From Mesorhizobium loti (GTDB lineage Bacteria > Pseudomonadota > Alphaproteobacteria > Rhizobiales > Rhizobiaceae), in contig CP050294.1 in assembly GCA_014189435.1 (NCBI GenBank), positions 248,001-312,000 on the forward strand: a stretch of 64,000 bases of DNA. Direction: 5' to 3'. Both the position numbers and the translations under genes were made by a program. Numbering within the stretch: the first letter of the stretch is position 1; the number at the start of each line of letters is the position of its first letter. Shown in pieces: positions 53,025-63,226 of the stretch. The notes below the pieces were generated by a model that did no database searches, was not told where the DNA came from, and saw nothing but the letters and a program-made list of their open reading frames with translations.

Positions 53025-54475
53025 TCAACGCCAGAAGCGCCTTGTGTTGACAAAGGCGTCGTGCGCTTCCGCGGCGCCCACAAGAAACTTGGCCTTGTCT
53101 TCGGCGCTGAAGAGATCCTTCGCACCAGCCACGTCCGAAAGCTCCAGGCCTGCCAGCATATCGGGGGCGGTGGCGAGATCGTTGAGGCCACCGAACTGAT
53201 CCTGCAGGTCCTCCATCACCATGATGAACCGTCGATGGCGTTTGGCTTCCGCCTTGCTCTGGTAAAGCGGCTCGAAGAACTCCGCCGCGTAGCGCAGTTT
53301 CTTTGCGGCGATGCGCACTTTATGGCGGGTTTCGTCATCGGCATCGATGAGATTGTTGCCGCCCTTCGCCACCTTTTTCCAAAGTTTATCAAATACACCG
53401 GAGGCGAAATCCCTTGACGACTGCTCGTGTAACATTTCGTCCGATTGGGTTCGCCAGTCCCTGACGGAAATCCACTCGGCGGCATCGATCAGCAAGGAGC
53501 GGGCGCGCACCGAGGAGAGCGATGCTTCGACCGCCGCATAGGCGTCGTCGCGCGCGTCTTGAAGACGGCTTGAAAGAGCCTCGCTCGAAGCGCGGTCGAT
53601 CATCACGTCGATTTTGCGTGCATCGCCAAATTCCGAGGCGAGCCATGTCAATGCTTCTCGCAGGTGGTCGAAACGGCTGTCGTCGAACAGCGACTTGCAG
53701 ATCGAGCAAAGGGAGCGCAGCCGTCGCAGCGACACGCGAGCCTGGTGCAGGGCCTCGGCATCGCGGGGCCAGGCCAGCGCCGTTTCATTGAGGCGAAACT
53801 GTTTCTGAGACAGGCCGCGGCGATGTGCGCGAAAGCCGTTGCCGCGCTCGTCTTGGACGTGAGCGGGGTCGAAGCCGCTTTCACAGCACCGGGCGCCGAG
53901 CCAAGCAGACGATAGCCCCGTTCCGCTTTGCTCAGCACCCCGAGATGCGCCGGCGTGATCAGGGCGACTTTCCGGGCGAGGGCATACAGCGCTGTCGGTG
54001 GGCCCGCCTTCTTTTCCAACTCGATCTCGCAGAGCGGGGCCTCGCGATCGGCTGCAACGACCTTGCCAAGATCCAAAGCGACTTCGATCGTGGCGTCGCC
54101 ATCCATCACATTCCAACGATGCCGTTTGACGTGAACCTCGAACAGGGGCGCGACTTTTGGGCCAGCCCCTGCAAGCAGGTCTCGGATCTGCGGATCGTCA
54201 AGTATCGGTGTATCGCCGGCGACCGGTCGCTCCCATTGCTCGCGTGTGAACGATCCGGCCTCGGCGCCATCGCCGGCTCTGACGGTTTGTATCCGTTCAT
54301 TTCCCGATTGCCGAATGCGAAGCGACAGGCCGCGCTTGGACAGATCCCATCCGGGGGTGTCGAAATAGATGGATCTCTGCTGAAGAATGGTGGGCGAGGA
54401 TCCGAACGGATTTTTCTTCAGGAGCGACCCCGCACCCGACCGCGAAAGCTCGAGCTTCAGTTCCGTTTCCTGCAT
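53025..54475 (-). pseudogene. CYTH-CHAD protein, frameshifted at 53802-53804
   Basis: The N-terminal CYTH domain starts MQETELKLELSRSG (the ExExK motif, ETELKL) and continues SIYFDTPGWDLSKRGLSLRIR and EIELEKKAG. The C-terminal CHAD domain contains HQARVSLRRLRSLCSICKSL and RHKVRIAAKKLRYAAEFFEPL. Restoring one T in the TTT at 53802-53804 (one A in AAA on the coding strand) joins ACL to RKQFRLNETALAWPRD, giving about 483 residues. CYTH domains bind triphosphates and CHAD domains bind polyphosphate, so a polyphosphate-related role is likely. The phasin is nearby. Confidence 0.8.
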
Positions 54476-54748
54476 GATGATGTCCTCGGCGCAGCGTCGC
54501 TTCACGGCAATCGAAGGAACGCCAACCCGCATGGTGCGTCACGAGACTGTCACAATCAACCGCCCGCCTCGACCAAAAGCGGCCGGACCTCAAGCCGGCA
54601 GACAATCCGCGAGCCGGCACCACATTTCTCAGCCCTCGTTCATTTGATAATGCAAGAGAAGGACACAGAGATGGCTACCAAAGAAAGAAGGAGGCGAGCC
54701 GCGTGGTGGATCATCGAGCGCGGACATGACTTTAAGCCATGTCGGCGG
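54476..54748. other. Gap between the CYTH-CHAD gene and the sulfonate operon
   Basis: I see no convincing gene. A short plus-strand frame (MATKERRRRAAWWIIERGHD) has an AAGG-like site upstream but overlaps the ABC ATPase end; I do not call it. Confidence 0.3.
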
Positions 54749-55528
54749 TCAGGCACTGCGGCGAGCGAGTTCGGCGTCAGCATCGTTTCCAGTCCGCGAC
54801 ACGCCGAGCCAGGATAACACCTCGTCGCGAAGCCGAATGAAATTCGGATCGGAGCGGTCGCGCGACACTGCGTCTCCGAGATAGACTGCTTCATCGACGT
54901 CGTGCGTGACGAGCACGGCGGTCGTGCCCTCATGCCGGACGATCCTTTGAAGCTCGTCCTGCAAGCGCAGCCGGGTCAGCGCGTCGAGGGCTCCCAGAGG
55001 CTCGTCGAGTAGCAGAAAGCGCGGCTTGGTAACAAGCGCGCGGGCGATCGCCACACGTTGCGCCATGCCGCCCGACAATTGGGCGGGATACGCTTTGGCG
55101 AATTGATCGAGGCCGACGAGATGCAGATGGTCGCGAACCAGTTCGCTACGTTCGGCAGCGCTTAATCGGCTTTGACGCAGCGCAGCCGCGACATTAGCCT
55201 CGACATTGAGCCAGGGCAAAAGCCTGTGCTCCTGGAAAACGATCGAGCGATCGAGACCCGGCCGTTCCACCCTGCGCCCATCGACCCGGATGTCGCCGTC
55301 ATAGTCAGTGTCGAGGCCGAGGCCGAGGACGAGCCGCAGCAAGGTGGATTTGCCGCAACCCGAGGATCCCACGATGCTGACGAACTCGCCCTCGTCGACT
55401 GCAAGATGAATATGGGACAGAGCCTGGACCTGATGGCCGGCGACACTGAACCTCTTGCTGACGTCAATAATCTCCAAACCGTGGCTTTGCCCACGTCCCC
55501 GCTCAGAAATGGCGACAGGGCCGCTCAT
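54749..55528 (-). CDS. Sulfonate-type ABC ATPase, SsuB/TauB-like, internally shortened
   Basis: This 259-residue ATPase has Walker [10 protein letters not shown] (about residues 53-61), the signature [15 protein letters not shown], Walker [14 protein letters not shown] and the H-loop [13 protein letters not shown]. After VYLGD the usual strand (VVVMSPRPG and the following 15 or so residues) is missing and the sequence goes directly to [19 protein letters not shown], so about 20 residues are deleted in frame. That part is less conserved, but activity may be affected. It is the last gene of the importer operon, overlapping the permease by 4 bases. Confidence 0.8.
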   Translation of the reverse strand: MSGPVAISERGRGQSHGLEIIDVSKRFSVAGHQVQALSHIHLAVDEGEFVSIVGSSGCGKSTLLRLVLGLGLDTDYDGDIRVDGRRVERPGLDRSIVFQEHRLLPWLNVEANVAAALRQSRLSAAERSELVRDHLHLVGLDQFAKAYPAQLSGGMAQRVAIARALVTKPRFLLLDEPLGALDALTRLRLQDELQRIVRHEGTTAVLVTHDVDEAVYLGDAVSRDRSDPNFIRLRDEVLSWLGVSRTGNDADAELARRSA

Positions 55529-56349
55529 CGGTTCCTCCAGTGCAGAAAGCGGTGCTCCAGGGAGCCGGCGATGACATTGAAGACCACGCCGACGCCACCG
55601 AGGAGGAGTACGCACAGCAGCAATAGATCCATGTGGAACAGCTGCTGGCCCTCGTTCATGCGCCCGCCGATACCTGGTGCGATGTTGAGCAGAAGCTCGG
55701 CCCCCACCGTCGCGGTCCAGGCGTAGATCAAAGCGGCATGAAGGCCCGTGAAGATTTGCGGCAGCGCACCCGGAATGGCGATGATCCGGGCGAAGTCGAA
55801 CCAGCCGAAGGTCAGCACGTCGGCAAGCTCGCGATAGCTGTGCGGGATGCCGGACACGCCCTGCCACGTGTTGATCAAGGTCGGCTGGAAGGCCGCGAGC
55901 GCGATGAAGACGACCTTTCCGGTCTCGCTTCCGCCGAACCACATCGAGATGAGGGGCACCCAGGCGAAGAGGGCGATCTGGCGGTGTACCAGCAGCACCG
56001 GCCCGAGCAGGCGTTCGACGAGGCGGGAAAATCCGATCGCCAGACCAAGCGCGATCCCGGCCACACTGCCACACGCGAAACCGATCAGGTCGCGCTCCAG
56101 GCTCGCCAGTAGATTGAAGCCGAGGCCACCGTGGCTGAACTCTGCAACGCCGCGGGCCACCACCTCTTCCAGTGGCGGTAGAAAACGCGGGTCAGCAGCG
56201 CCGGCATGGGCGAGCAACTCCCAAATCGCGACCAGCGCAATCGGCACCGCAAGCGGCCGCAAATGTCGGCCGGTGAGGCGGAAGGGCGGCGGTGCGATCG
56301 GTGCGCTGTGCGACAGCCGCTCCCGACCCGCCATCGTGATCAGGCTCAT
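55525..56349 (-). CDS. Sulfonate-type ABC permease, SsuC/TauC-like (downstream copy)
   Basis: This 274-residue permease has about six helices and an EAA-type loop (HSYRELADVLTFGWFDFARIIAIPGALP). Two permease genes in one operon suggest a heterodimeric permease, or one system with duplicated parts. It overlaps the ATPase start and the second permease's stop. Confidence 0.88.
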   Translation of the reverse strand: MSLITMAGRERLSHSAPIAPPPFRLTGRHLRPLAVPIALVAIWELLAHAGAADPRFLPPLEEVVARGVAEFSHGGLGFNLLASLERDLIGFACGSVAGIALGLAIGFSRLVERLLGPVLLVHRQIALFAWVPLISMWFGGSETGKVVFIALAAFQPTLINTWQGVSGIPHSYRELADVLTFGWFDFARIIAIPGALPQIFTGLHAALIYAWTATVGAELLLNIAPGIGGRMNEGQQLFHMDLLLLCVLLLGGVGVVFNVIAGSLEHRFLHWRNR

Positions 56350-57188
56350 CGTGGGATCTCCGGACGCCAGCGTTGCAGATGGTTTTCGGCAAGCGTGAGC
56401 AGGCCATGGATCACCAATCCGATCAGGCCGACCACGATCATTGCCGAAAGAACGAGTTCCAATTGAAAGAGCTGACGGCCATAGGCCATCAGGTATCCGA
56501 GCCCTTCGAACGATGCGATGAGTTCTACCGCAACCAGGGTCTGCCAGCCGTTGGCAAGGCCTTCTCGCAGCCCTGTGAAGATCGACGGGACGGCGGAGGG
56601 TAGCACGATCATCGTGAGTTTCGACCAGCGGCTGAACGAAAGGACACGGCCAAGCTCCACATAAGCTTCCGGAACGTCGCGCACGCCTTGGGACGTGTTC
56701 AGTACGACGGGAATGAAGGCTGACCAGCCGATGACGATGATCTTCAGGCCTTCATCGATGCCGACGATGAGAATGACCATCGGCATCCAGCCGAGGGTCG
56801 GGACTTGGCTGAGGGCCAGGAACAGTGGATCGACGAATTCGCGAAGGGTCTTCGACAGGCCAACTGCCGTGCCGAAGACGAGGCCCACCAGCGCACCGGC
56901 AGCAAATCCCTCCGCAACGCGCTCAAGGCTCGTCACCATGCTGGAGAGCAGCGAGCCGTCCTGGATGCCTTCCAGCAAAGTGTCGAACACGATCCACGGC
57001 GGCGGCAGGATCTGCTCCGGCAATTGGCCCAGCAGAGCGGCGACGGTCCAGACCGTCAGAAGCCCCAGCGGCACCACGAGGCCGAGAACCAGGATGCCGG
57101 CGGCCGGGAGAATGCGCCGGCGAGTGGGGGCAGCACCGGCGGTGCTGTCCCCATGGCCGGTCTGGGCCGCGGCCTGGCCGCTGCTCAT
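56346..57188 (-). CDS. Sulfonate-type ABC permease, SsuC/TauC-like (upstream copy)
   Basis: This 280-residue permease has about six helices and the loop EAYVELGRVLSFSRWSKLTMIVLPSAVPSIF with the EAA motif. It is similar in layout to the second permease but clearly distinct in sequence, so a heterodimer is plausible. Its ATG lies one base from the corrected stop of the binding protein. Confidence 0.88.
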   Translation of the reverse strand: MSSGQAAAQTGHGDSTAGAAPTRRRILPAAGILVLGLVVPLGLLTVWTVAALLGQLPEQILPPPWIVFDTLLEGIQDGSLLSSMVTSLERVAEGFAAGALVGLVFGTAVGLSKTLREFVDPLFLALSQVPTLGWMPMVILIVGIDEGLKIIVIGWSAFIPVVLNTSQGVRDVPEAYVELGRVLSFSRWSKLTMIVLPSAVPSIFTGLREGLANGWQTLVAVELIASFEGLGYLMAYGRQLFQLELVLSAMIVVGLIGLVIHGLLTLAENHLQRWRPEIPR

Positions 57189-57189
57189 C

Positions 57190-58280
57190 TTAGTTGCTCG
57201 CCGCTTTGGAGTGTTCGACCTCGCCCGCGGTCACTTTCTGGCCCTTCGCGTCAAAGGTGGACCAGTAGTTCTCGAGTTTGAGGTCCAGCAGGGCCTGCTT
57301 GAGGTACTTGGTCTCGAACCAGCGTCGATATCGACGTCCTTCTTGATCAGGCCATAGGCCTTGGCGCGCTCGGTCTGGTCCTTGTAGCGCGCGATGATGA
57401 AGTCATCGACGACAGGCGACAGGCGATGGGCCAGGGTTTTGTCCTTGAAATCGGCCTCGAAGCTTTCGACCGGCAGGCCGGCCTTCGACCAGAGCTCGAA
57501 GACTGCCTGGCGATTGGCCTCGTCTGAGCCGAAGCGCGTGGCCTTGACGAAGGCGCGCACGACCTTGGCCGTGAATTCCGGGTGGGCCTTCTCGAACTCC
57601 GCGGTGACGAGGAGCCCGGCGTTGCGCCCAAGCGTCGGGTCGTCGTTCTTGGTCGAGTAGATGATCTTGACCGCGCCGCGTTTGGCGAGGTCGAGATATT
57701 CCGAACCGCCGAAGGAAGCCTCGACATTGCCCGACACGAGCGCGGCCGTGGCGGCATTCGAGTCGAGGCTGACGAAGCGGATGTCCTTTTCGGTGAGGCC
57801 GTGCTTTTCGAGAACGCGGTCGGTGGCGATCTGCAAATTGGTGCCGCGGAACTGCGCCACCTTATGGCCCTTCAGGTCCTCCACGGTCTTGAGCTGCGAA
57901 TCCGGGGGTACCGCGAGATAGAGTGCATCATGGCTGCCGGCCGAGGCCAGATATTTCGTCTGCAGGCCGCGCGAGCGGCCGACGATCGAAGGCAGATCGC
58001 CGAGGCCGGCGGCGAAATCGAGCTGTCCAGCGGCGAGCGACTCGTTGAGGGCCGGGCCGGCGCCGCGGAAGAAAGTCCAGGAAACCTTGACGTCTGGAAC
58101 GTCCTTGAACTCGGCCTCGACAAGCTGCTGCACGTTGGCCACGGCGATGTAGTCGCCATAGGCATAGGGCCGGTCGTCGATGCCGGTTCCGGGATAGCCG
58201 ATGCGGATGAGGGTCTCGGCCGACGCGGGAGCGGTGGCGAGAAGGCCGCCAATCAGGGCAGCAATATGCGCGAATTTCAT
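57190..58280 (-). pseudogene. Sulfonate-type periplasmic binding protein, frameshifted at about 57322
   Basis: This protein has a signal peptide (MKFAHIAALIGGLLATAPASA), IRIGYPGTG and SWTFFRGAGPALNESLAAGQLDFA, an SsuA/TauA-like binding protein. The last part, as given, becomes unnatural after KKDVDIDAG. Restoring one G near 57322 (GCCTGG on the coding strand) gives DAWFETKYLKQALLDLKLENYWSTFDAKGQ and a stop at 57190-57192. The corrected length is about 363 residues. The substrate is probably an alkanesulfonate or related organosulfur compound. Confidence 0.85.
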
Positions 58281-58308
58281 GAGTAAGGATCCTTGCTGGA
58301 GTGAAGGG

Positions 58309-59238
58309 TCAGGCGGCGTTGGCGACGGCGTCGCGAACTAGCTTCTTGCGGGTGACGCTGCGGCGGCCGTCGACGCTCACTGGCACGTCGCCGTCGAGAG
58401 TGGTGCGGCGCACGACACGGGCGCGGTCGCCATAGTCGTTCACGGCGTAATGCTGGGTGGCGCGATTGTCCCAGATGGCGACGTCGTTCGCTTGCCAGCG
58501 CCAGCGCACCGTGTTTTCAATCCGCAGCACATGAGACTGGAGGAGGGCGTAGAGCTGCTCGGAATCGCTCTTCGAATAGCCGACGAAACGCTGCACGAAG
58601 GAGCCGAGTACAAGCGAGCGTTCGCCGGTCTCCGGGTGGACGCGCACCACGGGATGATCGGTCTCGTAGACGGTGGAAGCAAAAACCTCCTCATAGTGGC
58701 GACGATCGGCCTCGGTGGCATGTGGGCGCTGTGCGGCATAGTCATAGGCATTGCTATGGGTTGCCCACAGCTGTTCTGCGGTCGCCTTGAGCGCCGATGG
58801 CAAGCTGTTGTAGGCCGCCACTGTGTTGGACCAAACCGTATCGCCGCCGACGTCGGGAATGGTCACGCCGCGCAGGATCGAGATCTTGGGATAGGCGTCA
58901 ACGAAGGTGACGTCAGTGTGCCAGGCATCGGCGCGGCCACCTCGTGACGCGTCAAGTTCAAGGATCGACGTCGTGCCGTTGCGTACATGCTCGGTCGGAT
59001 GTGGAACGAGATTGCCGAGGCGCTTGGAAAAACGCTCCTGCTCGGCATCGGTCAGCTGATCCTGGTCGCGGAAGAAGATCACCTTGTGCTGCAGCAGAGC
59101 GGCATTGACGGCTGCTATCGTCTCGTCGGAAAGGTCGCCCGAAAGCTTGATGCCGGCGATCTCGGCGCCGATCCGGCCGGCGACCGGTTTGATCGTCAGC
59201 GAGGACGCGTGTGCGGTGGCTTGGGTTGAGGTGGTCAT
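58309..59238 (-). CDS. TauD/TfdA-family Fe(II)/2-oxoglutarate dioxygenase
   Basis: This 309-residue enzyme has the facial triad HxD in AWHTDVTF and the distal His and Arg in TQHYAVNDYGDRARVVRRTT. This is the TauD family, which desulfonates taurine or hydrolyses alkyl sulfates (AtsK-like). Its place between an importer and a flavin monooxygenase in a sulfur operon fits release of sulfite or sulfate. The exact substrate is unknown. Confidence 0.9.
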   Translation of the reverse strand: MTTSTQATAHASSLTIKPVAGRIGAEIAGIKLSGDLSDETIAAVNAALLQHKVIFFRDQDQLTDAEQERFSKRLGNLVPHPTEHVRNGTTSILELDASRGGRADAWHTDVTFVDAYPKISILRGVTIPDVGGDTVWSNTVAAYNSLPSALKATAEQLWATHSNAYDYAAQRPHATEADRRHYEEVFASTVYETDHPVVRVHPETGERSLVLGSFVQRFVGYSKSDSEQLYALLQSHVLRIENTVRWRWQANDVAIWDNRATQHYAVNDYGDRARVVRRTTLDGDVPVSVDGRRSVTRKKLVRDAVANAA

Positions 59239-59308
59239 GTCGGTCTGCTCCTTGGTTGGACCGCCGGCGTGGCTCGGCCCTTTGCCGGGTTAGTTGACTG
59301 GGAATGGA

Positions 59309-60670
59309 TTACTCGGCCGCCTGGCTGCCGGGCTCGCGGTGAGGGGCACGATGAGCGGGATGCTTCAACCCGAGATTCTCGCGAAGGGTACGGCCCTCAT
59401 ATTCGGTCCGGAACAGGCCCCGGCGGCGCAACTCGGGAATGACCAGCTCGATGAAATCGTCGAGCCCGCCGGGCACGGTCGGCGGCATGATGTTGAAGCC
59501 GTCGGCGCCGCCCTTGTTGAAGCGCTCTTCGAGCTCGTTGGCGATGGTCTCAGCCGTGCCGACAAGCTGCCAATGGCCGCGCGCCCCGGCGATGGTCTCG
59601 TAGAGCTGACGGATGGTGAGATTTTCTCGCCGGGCGAGATCGATGATCAATTGCTGGCGGCTTTTGCCGCGCTCGGTCTCGGTCAGGTCCGGCAGCGGAC
59701 CGTCGAGGGGATAGGCGGAAAGATCGACACCGCCGGAGAGGTTCGACAGGAGCTCCAGCCCAACGTCGGGATGGATCAGCGACTGGATCTCCTCGAACTT
59801 TTCGCGTGCCTCGGCTTCGGTTCGCCCCACCACCGGAAAGACGCCCGGCATGATCTTCAAATCATCGGGATGGCGACCATACTTCTCCAGACGTCCCTTG
59901 AGGTCGGCATAGAAGCTCTGAGCCTCCTGGAGCGTCCGCTGGGCGGTGAAGACAACCTCGGCTGTACGGGCGGCCAGCTCCTTGCCCGCCTCCGAGGAGC
60001 CCGCTTGGACGACGATCGGGTGACCCTGCGGTGAGCGCGAGACCGTCAGGGGTCCGCGCACCCGGAAGTGCCGTCCGCGGTGCCCGAGGATATGCAGTTT
60101 CTCCGGGTCGAAGAAGAGGCCGCTATCCTTATCGCGCAGGAAGGCATCATCCTCCCAGCTGTTCCATAGGCCGAGCACGACATCAGCGAACTCTTCCGCC
60201 CTTGAATAGCGGTCCTGGTGGGCGAACTGGTTGATGTTGCCGAAATTCTCTAATTCGAGCGGATTGGACGAGGTCACAAGGTTCCAGCCGGCCCTGCCGG
60301 CGCTGATCTGATCGAGCGAGGCGAATTTGCGTGCCAGGTTGAACGGCTCGTTGAACGTGGTGGAGGCTGTTGCCACCAGGCCGATGCGCTCCGTCACAAC
60401 CGCAAGCGCCGACAGGAGCGTCAATGGCTCGAAGCCGACGGCCCATTCATCAGTCCGGGAGAGGGATTTGAGATCATCCGTATGGGCCGCTACCCCATCA
60501 GCCAGGAAGATCAGGTCGAATTTTGCACGTTCTGCCGCCTGGGCGAATGCGATGCGCTGCCTGAGGCTCGTCGTTGCATCCGCGGCGGTGTCCGGGTGGC
60601 GCCATGCCGCCACATGGTGGCCAGCTGGATACATAAAGGCGCCAAGCCGTAGCTTTCCAACCTTGCTCAC
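59309..60670 (-). CDS. NtaA/SnaA/DszA-family FMNH2-dependent monooxygenase
   Basis: This 453-residue enzyme has the bacterial-luciferase-like TIM barrel: MSKVGKLRLGAFMYPAGHH, AAERAKFDLIFLADGVAAH, RAGWNLVTSSNPLELENFG and IVVQAGSSEAGKELAA. This branch (NtaA/DszA/SnaA) uses reduced flavin from a separate reductase, and the FMN reductase at 61719-62272 is the natural partner. It is probably an organosulfur or sulfonate monooxygenase. The IS5 element separates it from the reductase. Confidence 0.9.
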   Translation of the reverse strand: MSKVGKLRLGAFMYPAGHHVAAWRHPDTAADATTSLRQRIAFAQAAERAKFDLIFLADGVAAHTDDLKSLSRTDEWAVGFEPLTLLSALAVVTERIGLVATASTTFNEPFNLARKFASLDQISAGRAGWNLVTSSNPLELENFGNINQFAHQDRYSRAEEFADVVLGLWNSWEDDAFLRDKDSGLFFDPEKLHILGHRGRHFRVRGPLTVSRSPQGHPIVVQAGSSEAGKELAARTAEVVFTAQRTLQEAQSFYADLKGRLEKYGRHPDDLKIMPGVFPVVGRTEAEAREKFEEIQSLIHPDVGLELLSNLSGGVDLSAYPLDGPLPDLTETERGKSRQQLIIDLARRENLTIRQLYETIAGARGHWQLVGTAETIANELEERFNKGGADGFNIMPPTVPGGLDDFIELVIPELRRRGLFRTEYEGRTLRENLGLKHPAHRAPHREPGSQAAE

Positions 60671-60812
60671 CTTCAGTCTCCTTTTCAGTCAACAATAGAA
60701 ATTCACGATGAGGACGGCGCCTCACCGGAGTGTGCGATCTGTCAGGATTTCGGCAGCTTTGCTGTCGGCCAACAAGTTGCCAGCGTCGTCATTTCCGCCC
60801 GCACAATGCTTA

Positions 60813-61718
60813 GAGGCTGTTTGGAAAATCGGATTTGAGGGGTTTCGTTTGCGCATGAAGTCTGATTCAGAGCGAGGATGTGGACCGAACAGAGCCGTGG
60901 CCGTGTTGCCAAGATCGCGCGTAAGACGAAGCGTTATCCGTGTGATCTGACAGATGAGGAATGGGAGCGGATCGCGCCACTGATGCCGGTTCCTGGTCGG
61001 CGTGGGCGTCCCCGCGAGGTGGATTTTCGGGAGGGAATCAATGCGGTGCGCTATCTGGTGCGCTCAGGCTGTGGGTGGCGGATGTTGCCCATTCATTTTG
61101 GGCCGTGGCAGACGGTCTATAGCTGGTTCCGCGAGTTGGCACGGCGCTTCCTGTTTCAGACGATCCACGACGTGGAACTGATGCTCGACCGCGAGCGGCA
61201 GGGTCGCGAACCTTCACCCAGCGCTGGTGTGATTGATAGTCAGTCGATCAAGGCACCCCATGCAAAAGCACGAGGCTACGACGCGGGTAAGAAGATCGTC
61301 GGGCGCAAGCGCCATATTGCGGTCGATACGGACGGACGGCTCCTGATGGTCAACCTGACCACCGCTGACATCTCCGACAGCGCGGGTGCGCAGGCGATAC
61401 TCGACGGCATCCGCAAACGCTGGCCGTGGGTCAAGCATCTCTTCGCCGACGGGGCCTATGACCGGCTCAAGCTGATGGATAAGGCCTGCTATCTCGACTT
61501 CATCGTCGAGATCATCCGCCGCTCCGACGACCAGAAAGGCTTCAAGGTTCTACCGCGTCGCTGGGTCGTCGAACGGACGTTCGGATGGATGATCCGGTGG
61601 CGACGCCTCGTGCGCGATTACGAGCAGCGCATCGATGTCTCGCAGGCCATGATCCTCGTCGCCATGGGCGGCATCATGCTACGCAGAAACGCCCATCCGT
61701 GATTTTCCAAACCGACTC
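60813..61718 (+). mobile_element. IS5-family insertion sequence (IS1031-like)
   Basis: The ends are imperfect inverted repeats, GAGGCTGTTTGGAAAATC on the left and GAGTCGGTTTGGAAAATC (read inwards) on the right, bounding 906 bases. Both sides are flanked by TTA (60810-60812 and 61719-61721), a 3-base target duplication of the type used by IS1031-like elements. The right copy supplies the stop codon of the FMN reductase gene. Confidence 0.9.
60878..61702 (+). CDS. IS5-family transposase (DDE)
   Basis: This 274-residue transposase has the IS5 pattern: [63 protein letters not shown] (first Asp), HLFADGAYD (second Asp) and [23 protein letters not shown] (Glu). It appears intact and reads opposite to the sulfur operon. 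Confidence 0.92.
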   Translation: MWTEQSRGRVAKIARKTKRYPCDLTDEEWERIAPLMPVPGRRGRPREVDFREGINAVRYLVRSGCGWRMLPIHFGPWQTVYSWFRELARRFLFQTIHDVELMLDRERQGREPSPSAGVIDSQSIKAPHAKARGYDAGKKIVGRKRHIAVDTDGRLLMVNLTTADISDSAGAQAILDGIRKRWPWVKHLFADGAYDRLKLMDKACYLDFIVEIIRRSDDQKGFKVLPRRWVVERTFGWMIRWRRLVRDYEQRIDVSQAMILVAMGGIMLRRNAHP

Positions 61719-62272
61719 TTAGGCGGCCAGGCGAATGCTGCCCGTCTCTCCAACCAGCCGACACGCTTCGATTACGGCTTGTTCCGTGCGGTTGCGGATG
61801 GCTTCGGATATGATAGCGCCATCGGCGAAGTCCCGGTCGGAGGCATAGATACCTGTCGGGATGGTCAACGCCTCGAAGAAGCCGAAGAGCGGCCGAAGCT
61901 GATGTTCCACGACGAGGGAATGACGTTCGCCGCCCCCAGTCGCCGCGAGGATGATTGGCTTTCCCTTAAGCGAGGTCGGCTCCAGATCGGGAAATGCTTG
62001 AATAGCCCAGTGTAGCTGCCTTTGAACGTCGGCGAGCCGACCACCAGGACGGCGGCGCTCGACAATTGCTCGACGATGTTTCGGGCCGATGGGTCAAGGT
62101 CGCTAAGCCGTCTGACCTGTGCGAAGGAGGGGCCGAAATCCTCGATATCGAAGGTTGCCGAATATGCGCCAATCTTCTTCGCTACCTGCCCGACTATGTG
62201 GTCGACGAACGCCCTGGTCTTCGAAGGACGAGTAAGATTGCCCGACACCCCTATCGCGAACTTTTTCGACAT
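61719..62272 (-). pseudogene. NADPH-dependent FMN reductase (SsuE/MsuE-like), frameshifted at about 61988
   Basis: The N-terminal part (MSKKFAIGVSGNLTRPSKTR, VVGSPTFKGSYTGLFKHF) and C-terminal part (VVEHQLRPLFGFFEALTIPTG, YASDRDFAD) belong to a flavodoxin-fold FMN reductase. Restoring one C in the GATCGGG at about 61988 joins them via FPDLEPTSLKGKPIILAATGGGERHSL, giving about 184 residues. It would supply FMNH2 to the monooxygenase downstream. Its TAA stop is made of the TTA target duplication of the IS5 element, so the insertion preserved its reading frame exactly. Confidence 0.82.
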
Positions 62273-62854
62273 TACCTGGCTCCTCAAAGCGATCACCGCC
62301 ACTTAACCCTATCGATTCGATAGAAATAAAAGAGAGAGCGTATTTCAAAAAACAGTCCCCAATCGGATGGAGTTTGCGGAACATCGACTGCAATTGGTTC
62401 ATTCGATGCAAACTGAGACGGGTCAGGCCAATTGCGATCGCGCATCTGACGGCCAGCTTCCATCAAGCGGTGACGGACCTTTCCGTCGTGTCGAAAGGCA
62501 GCGTTGGTCCATGCATAGGCTACAGGCGTGCCTGCTTTGCATCGTGCGAGCCTTCCTTTTTTCGTCGGCATGCGGTGTCGCGCGGGAACTAATGCATCAG
62601 TACCAGACAGAACTCGCACCTGAGCCGAAACTGAGTCCGCTCACTATCTTGTATGTTGTCGCTGGCCCGACAGGTGAGGCCGTGTCAGTCCCCCGCACCG
62701 CCTAAACACGGGCTAGCCGTCTCGAGGCGGTGCAAATTGAAACAGTTTGCGCGTGACCGTGCCGCATTCTGAGAACATTCACTATACAATATAATCGCAT
62801 TGCGGCATTGATTGTCTCCGCAGGCGCAGGTGCCTCTCTGGAGTTCGTCCATTC
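62273..62854. other. Intergenic region upstream of the XRE gene
   Basis: I see no recognised gene. It contains a perfect TATAAT at 62790-62795, a possible -10 element of the XRE gene at 62855. The minus-strand frame near 62293-62619 has no family likeness. Confidence 0.4.
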
Positions 62855-63226
62855 ATGTCGCCCGTCCGCAAGCCCCAGCCGGTCGATCATTCCATCCTCA
62901 ATGAAATGCTGGCGCTGCAACTCCAGCAGCTTGAGATCGATAATGGTGGGATGGAGGCCTTCCTCCCCAAGACGGGGTTGGCGCGAGGGACCTACTACAC
63001 GATGCTGCGCGGTATCGGAAATCCGACCCTCAAGACAATCGAGCGCATCGCTTCCAAGCTCAATATGACCGTATTCGAGTTGCTGGGCTTCGAGATCGAC
63101 GATGCGCGCAGGGCGCTGAAGAAGCGCGGCGTCGACTATGATGAGCTGACCTCAGCCATCCGGAAAAAAGATGAAGCTACCCGGCGTGTAGCGCGGCAGA
63201 CCCGGTCGCAGAAGCTGTCGGGCTGA
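62855..63226 (+). CDS. XRE-family transcriptional regulator
   Basis: This 123-residue protein carries one helix-turn-helix in residues about 20-75 (LQLQQLEIDNGGMEAFLPKTG, RGTYYTMLRGIGNPTLKTIERIASKL) and a basic C-terminal tail. It stands alone on the plus strand. It could be a regulator from a toxin-antitoxin or mobile-element locus; no partner is recognised. Confidence 0.75.
   Translation: MSPVRKPQPVDHSILNEMLALQLQQLEIDNGGMEAFLPKTGLARGTYYTMLRGIGNPTLKTIERIASKLNMTVFELLGFEIDDARRALKKRGVDYDELTSAIRKKDEATRRVARQTRSQKLSG

Noticed and set aside
54671..54817. Short plus-strand gene starting MATKERRRRAAWW
   Set aside because: Overlaps the end of the ABC ATPase on the other strand and has no family likeness.
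62293..62619. 108-residue minus-strand frame
   Set aside because: No domain, no ribosome-binding site and no recognisable neighbours.
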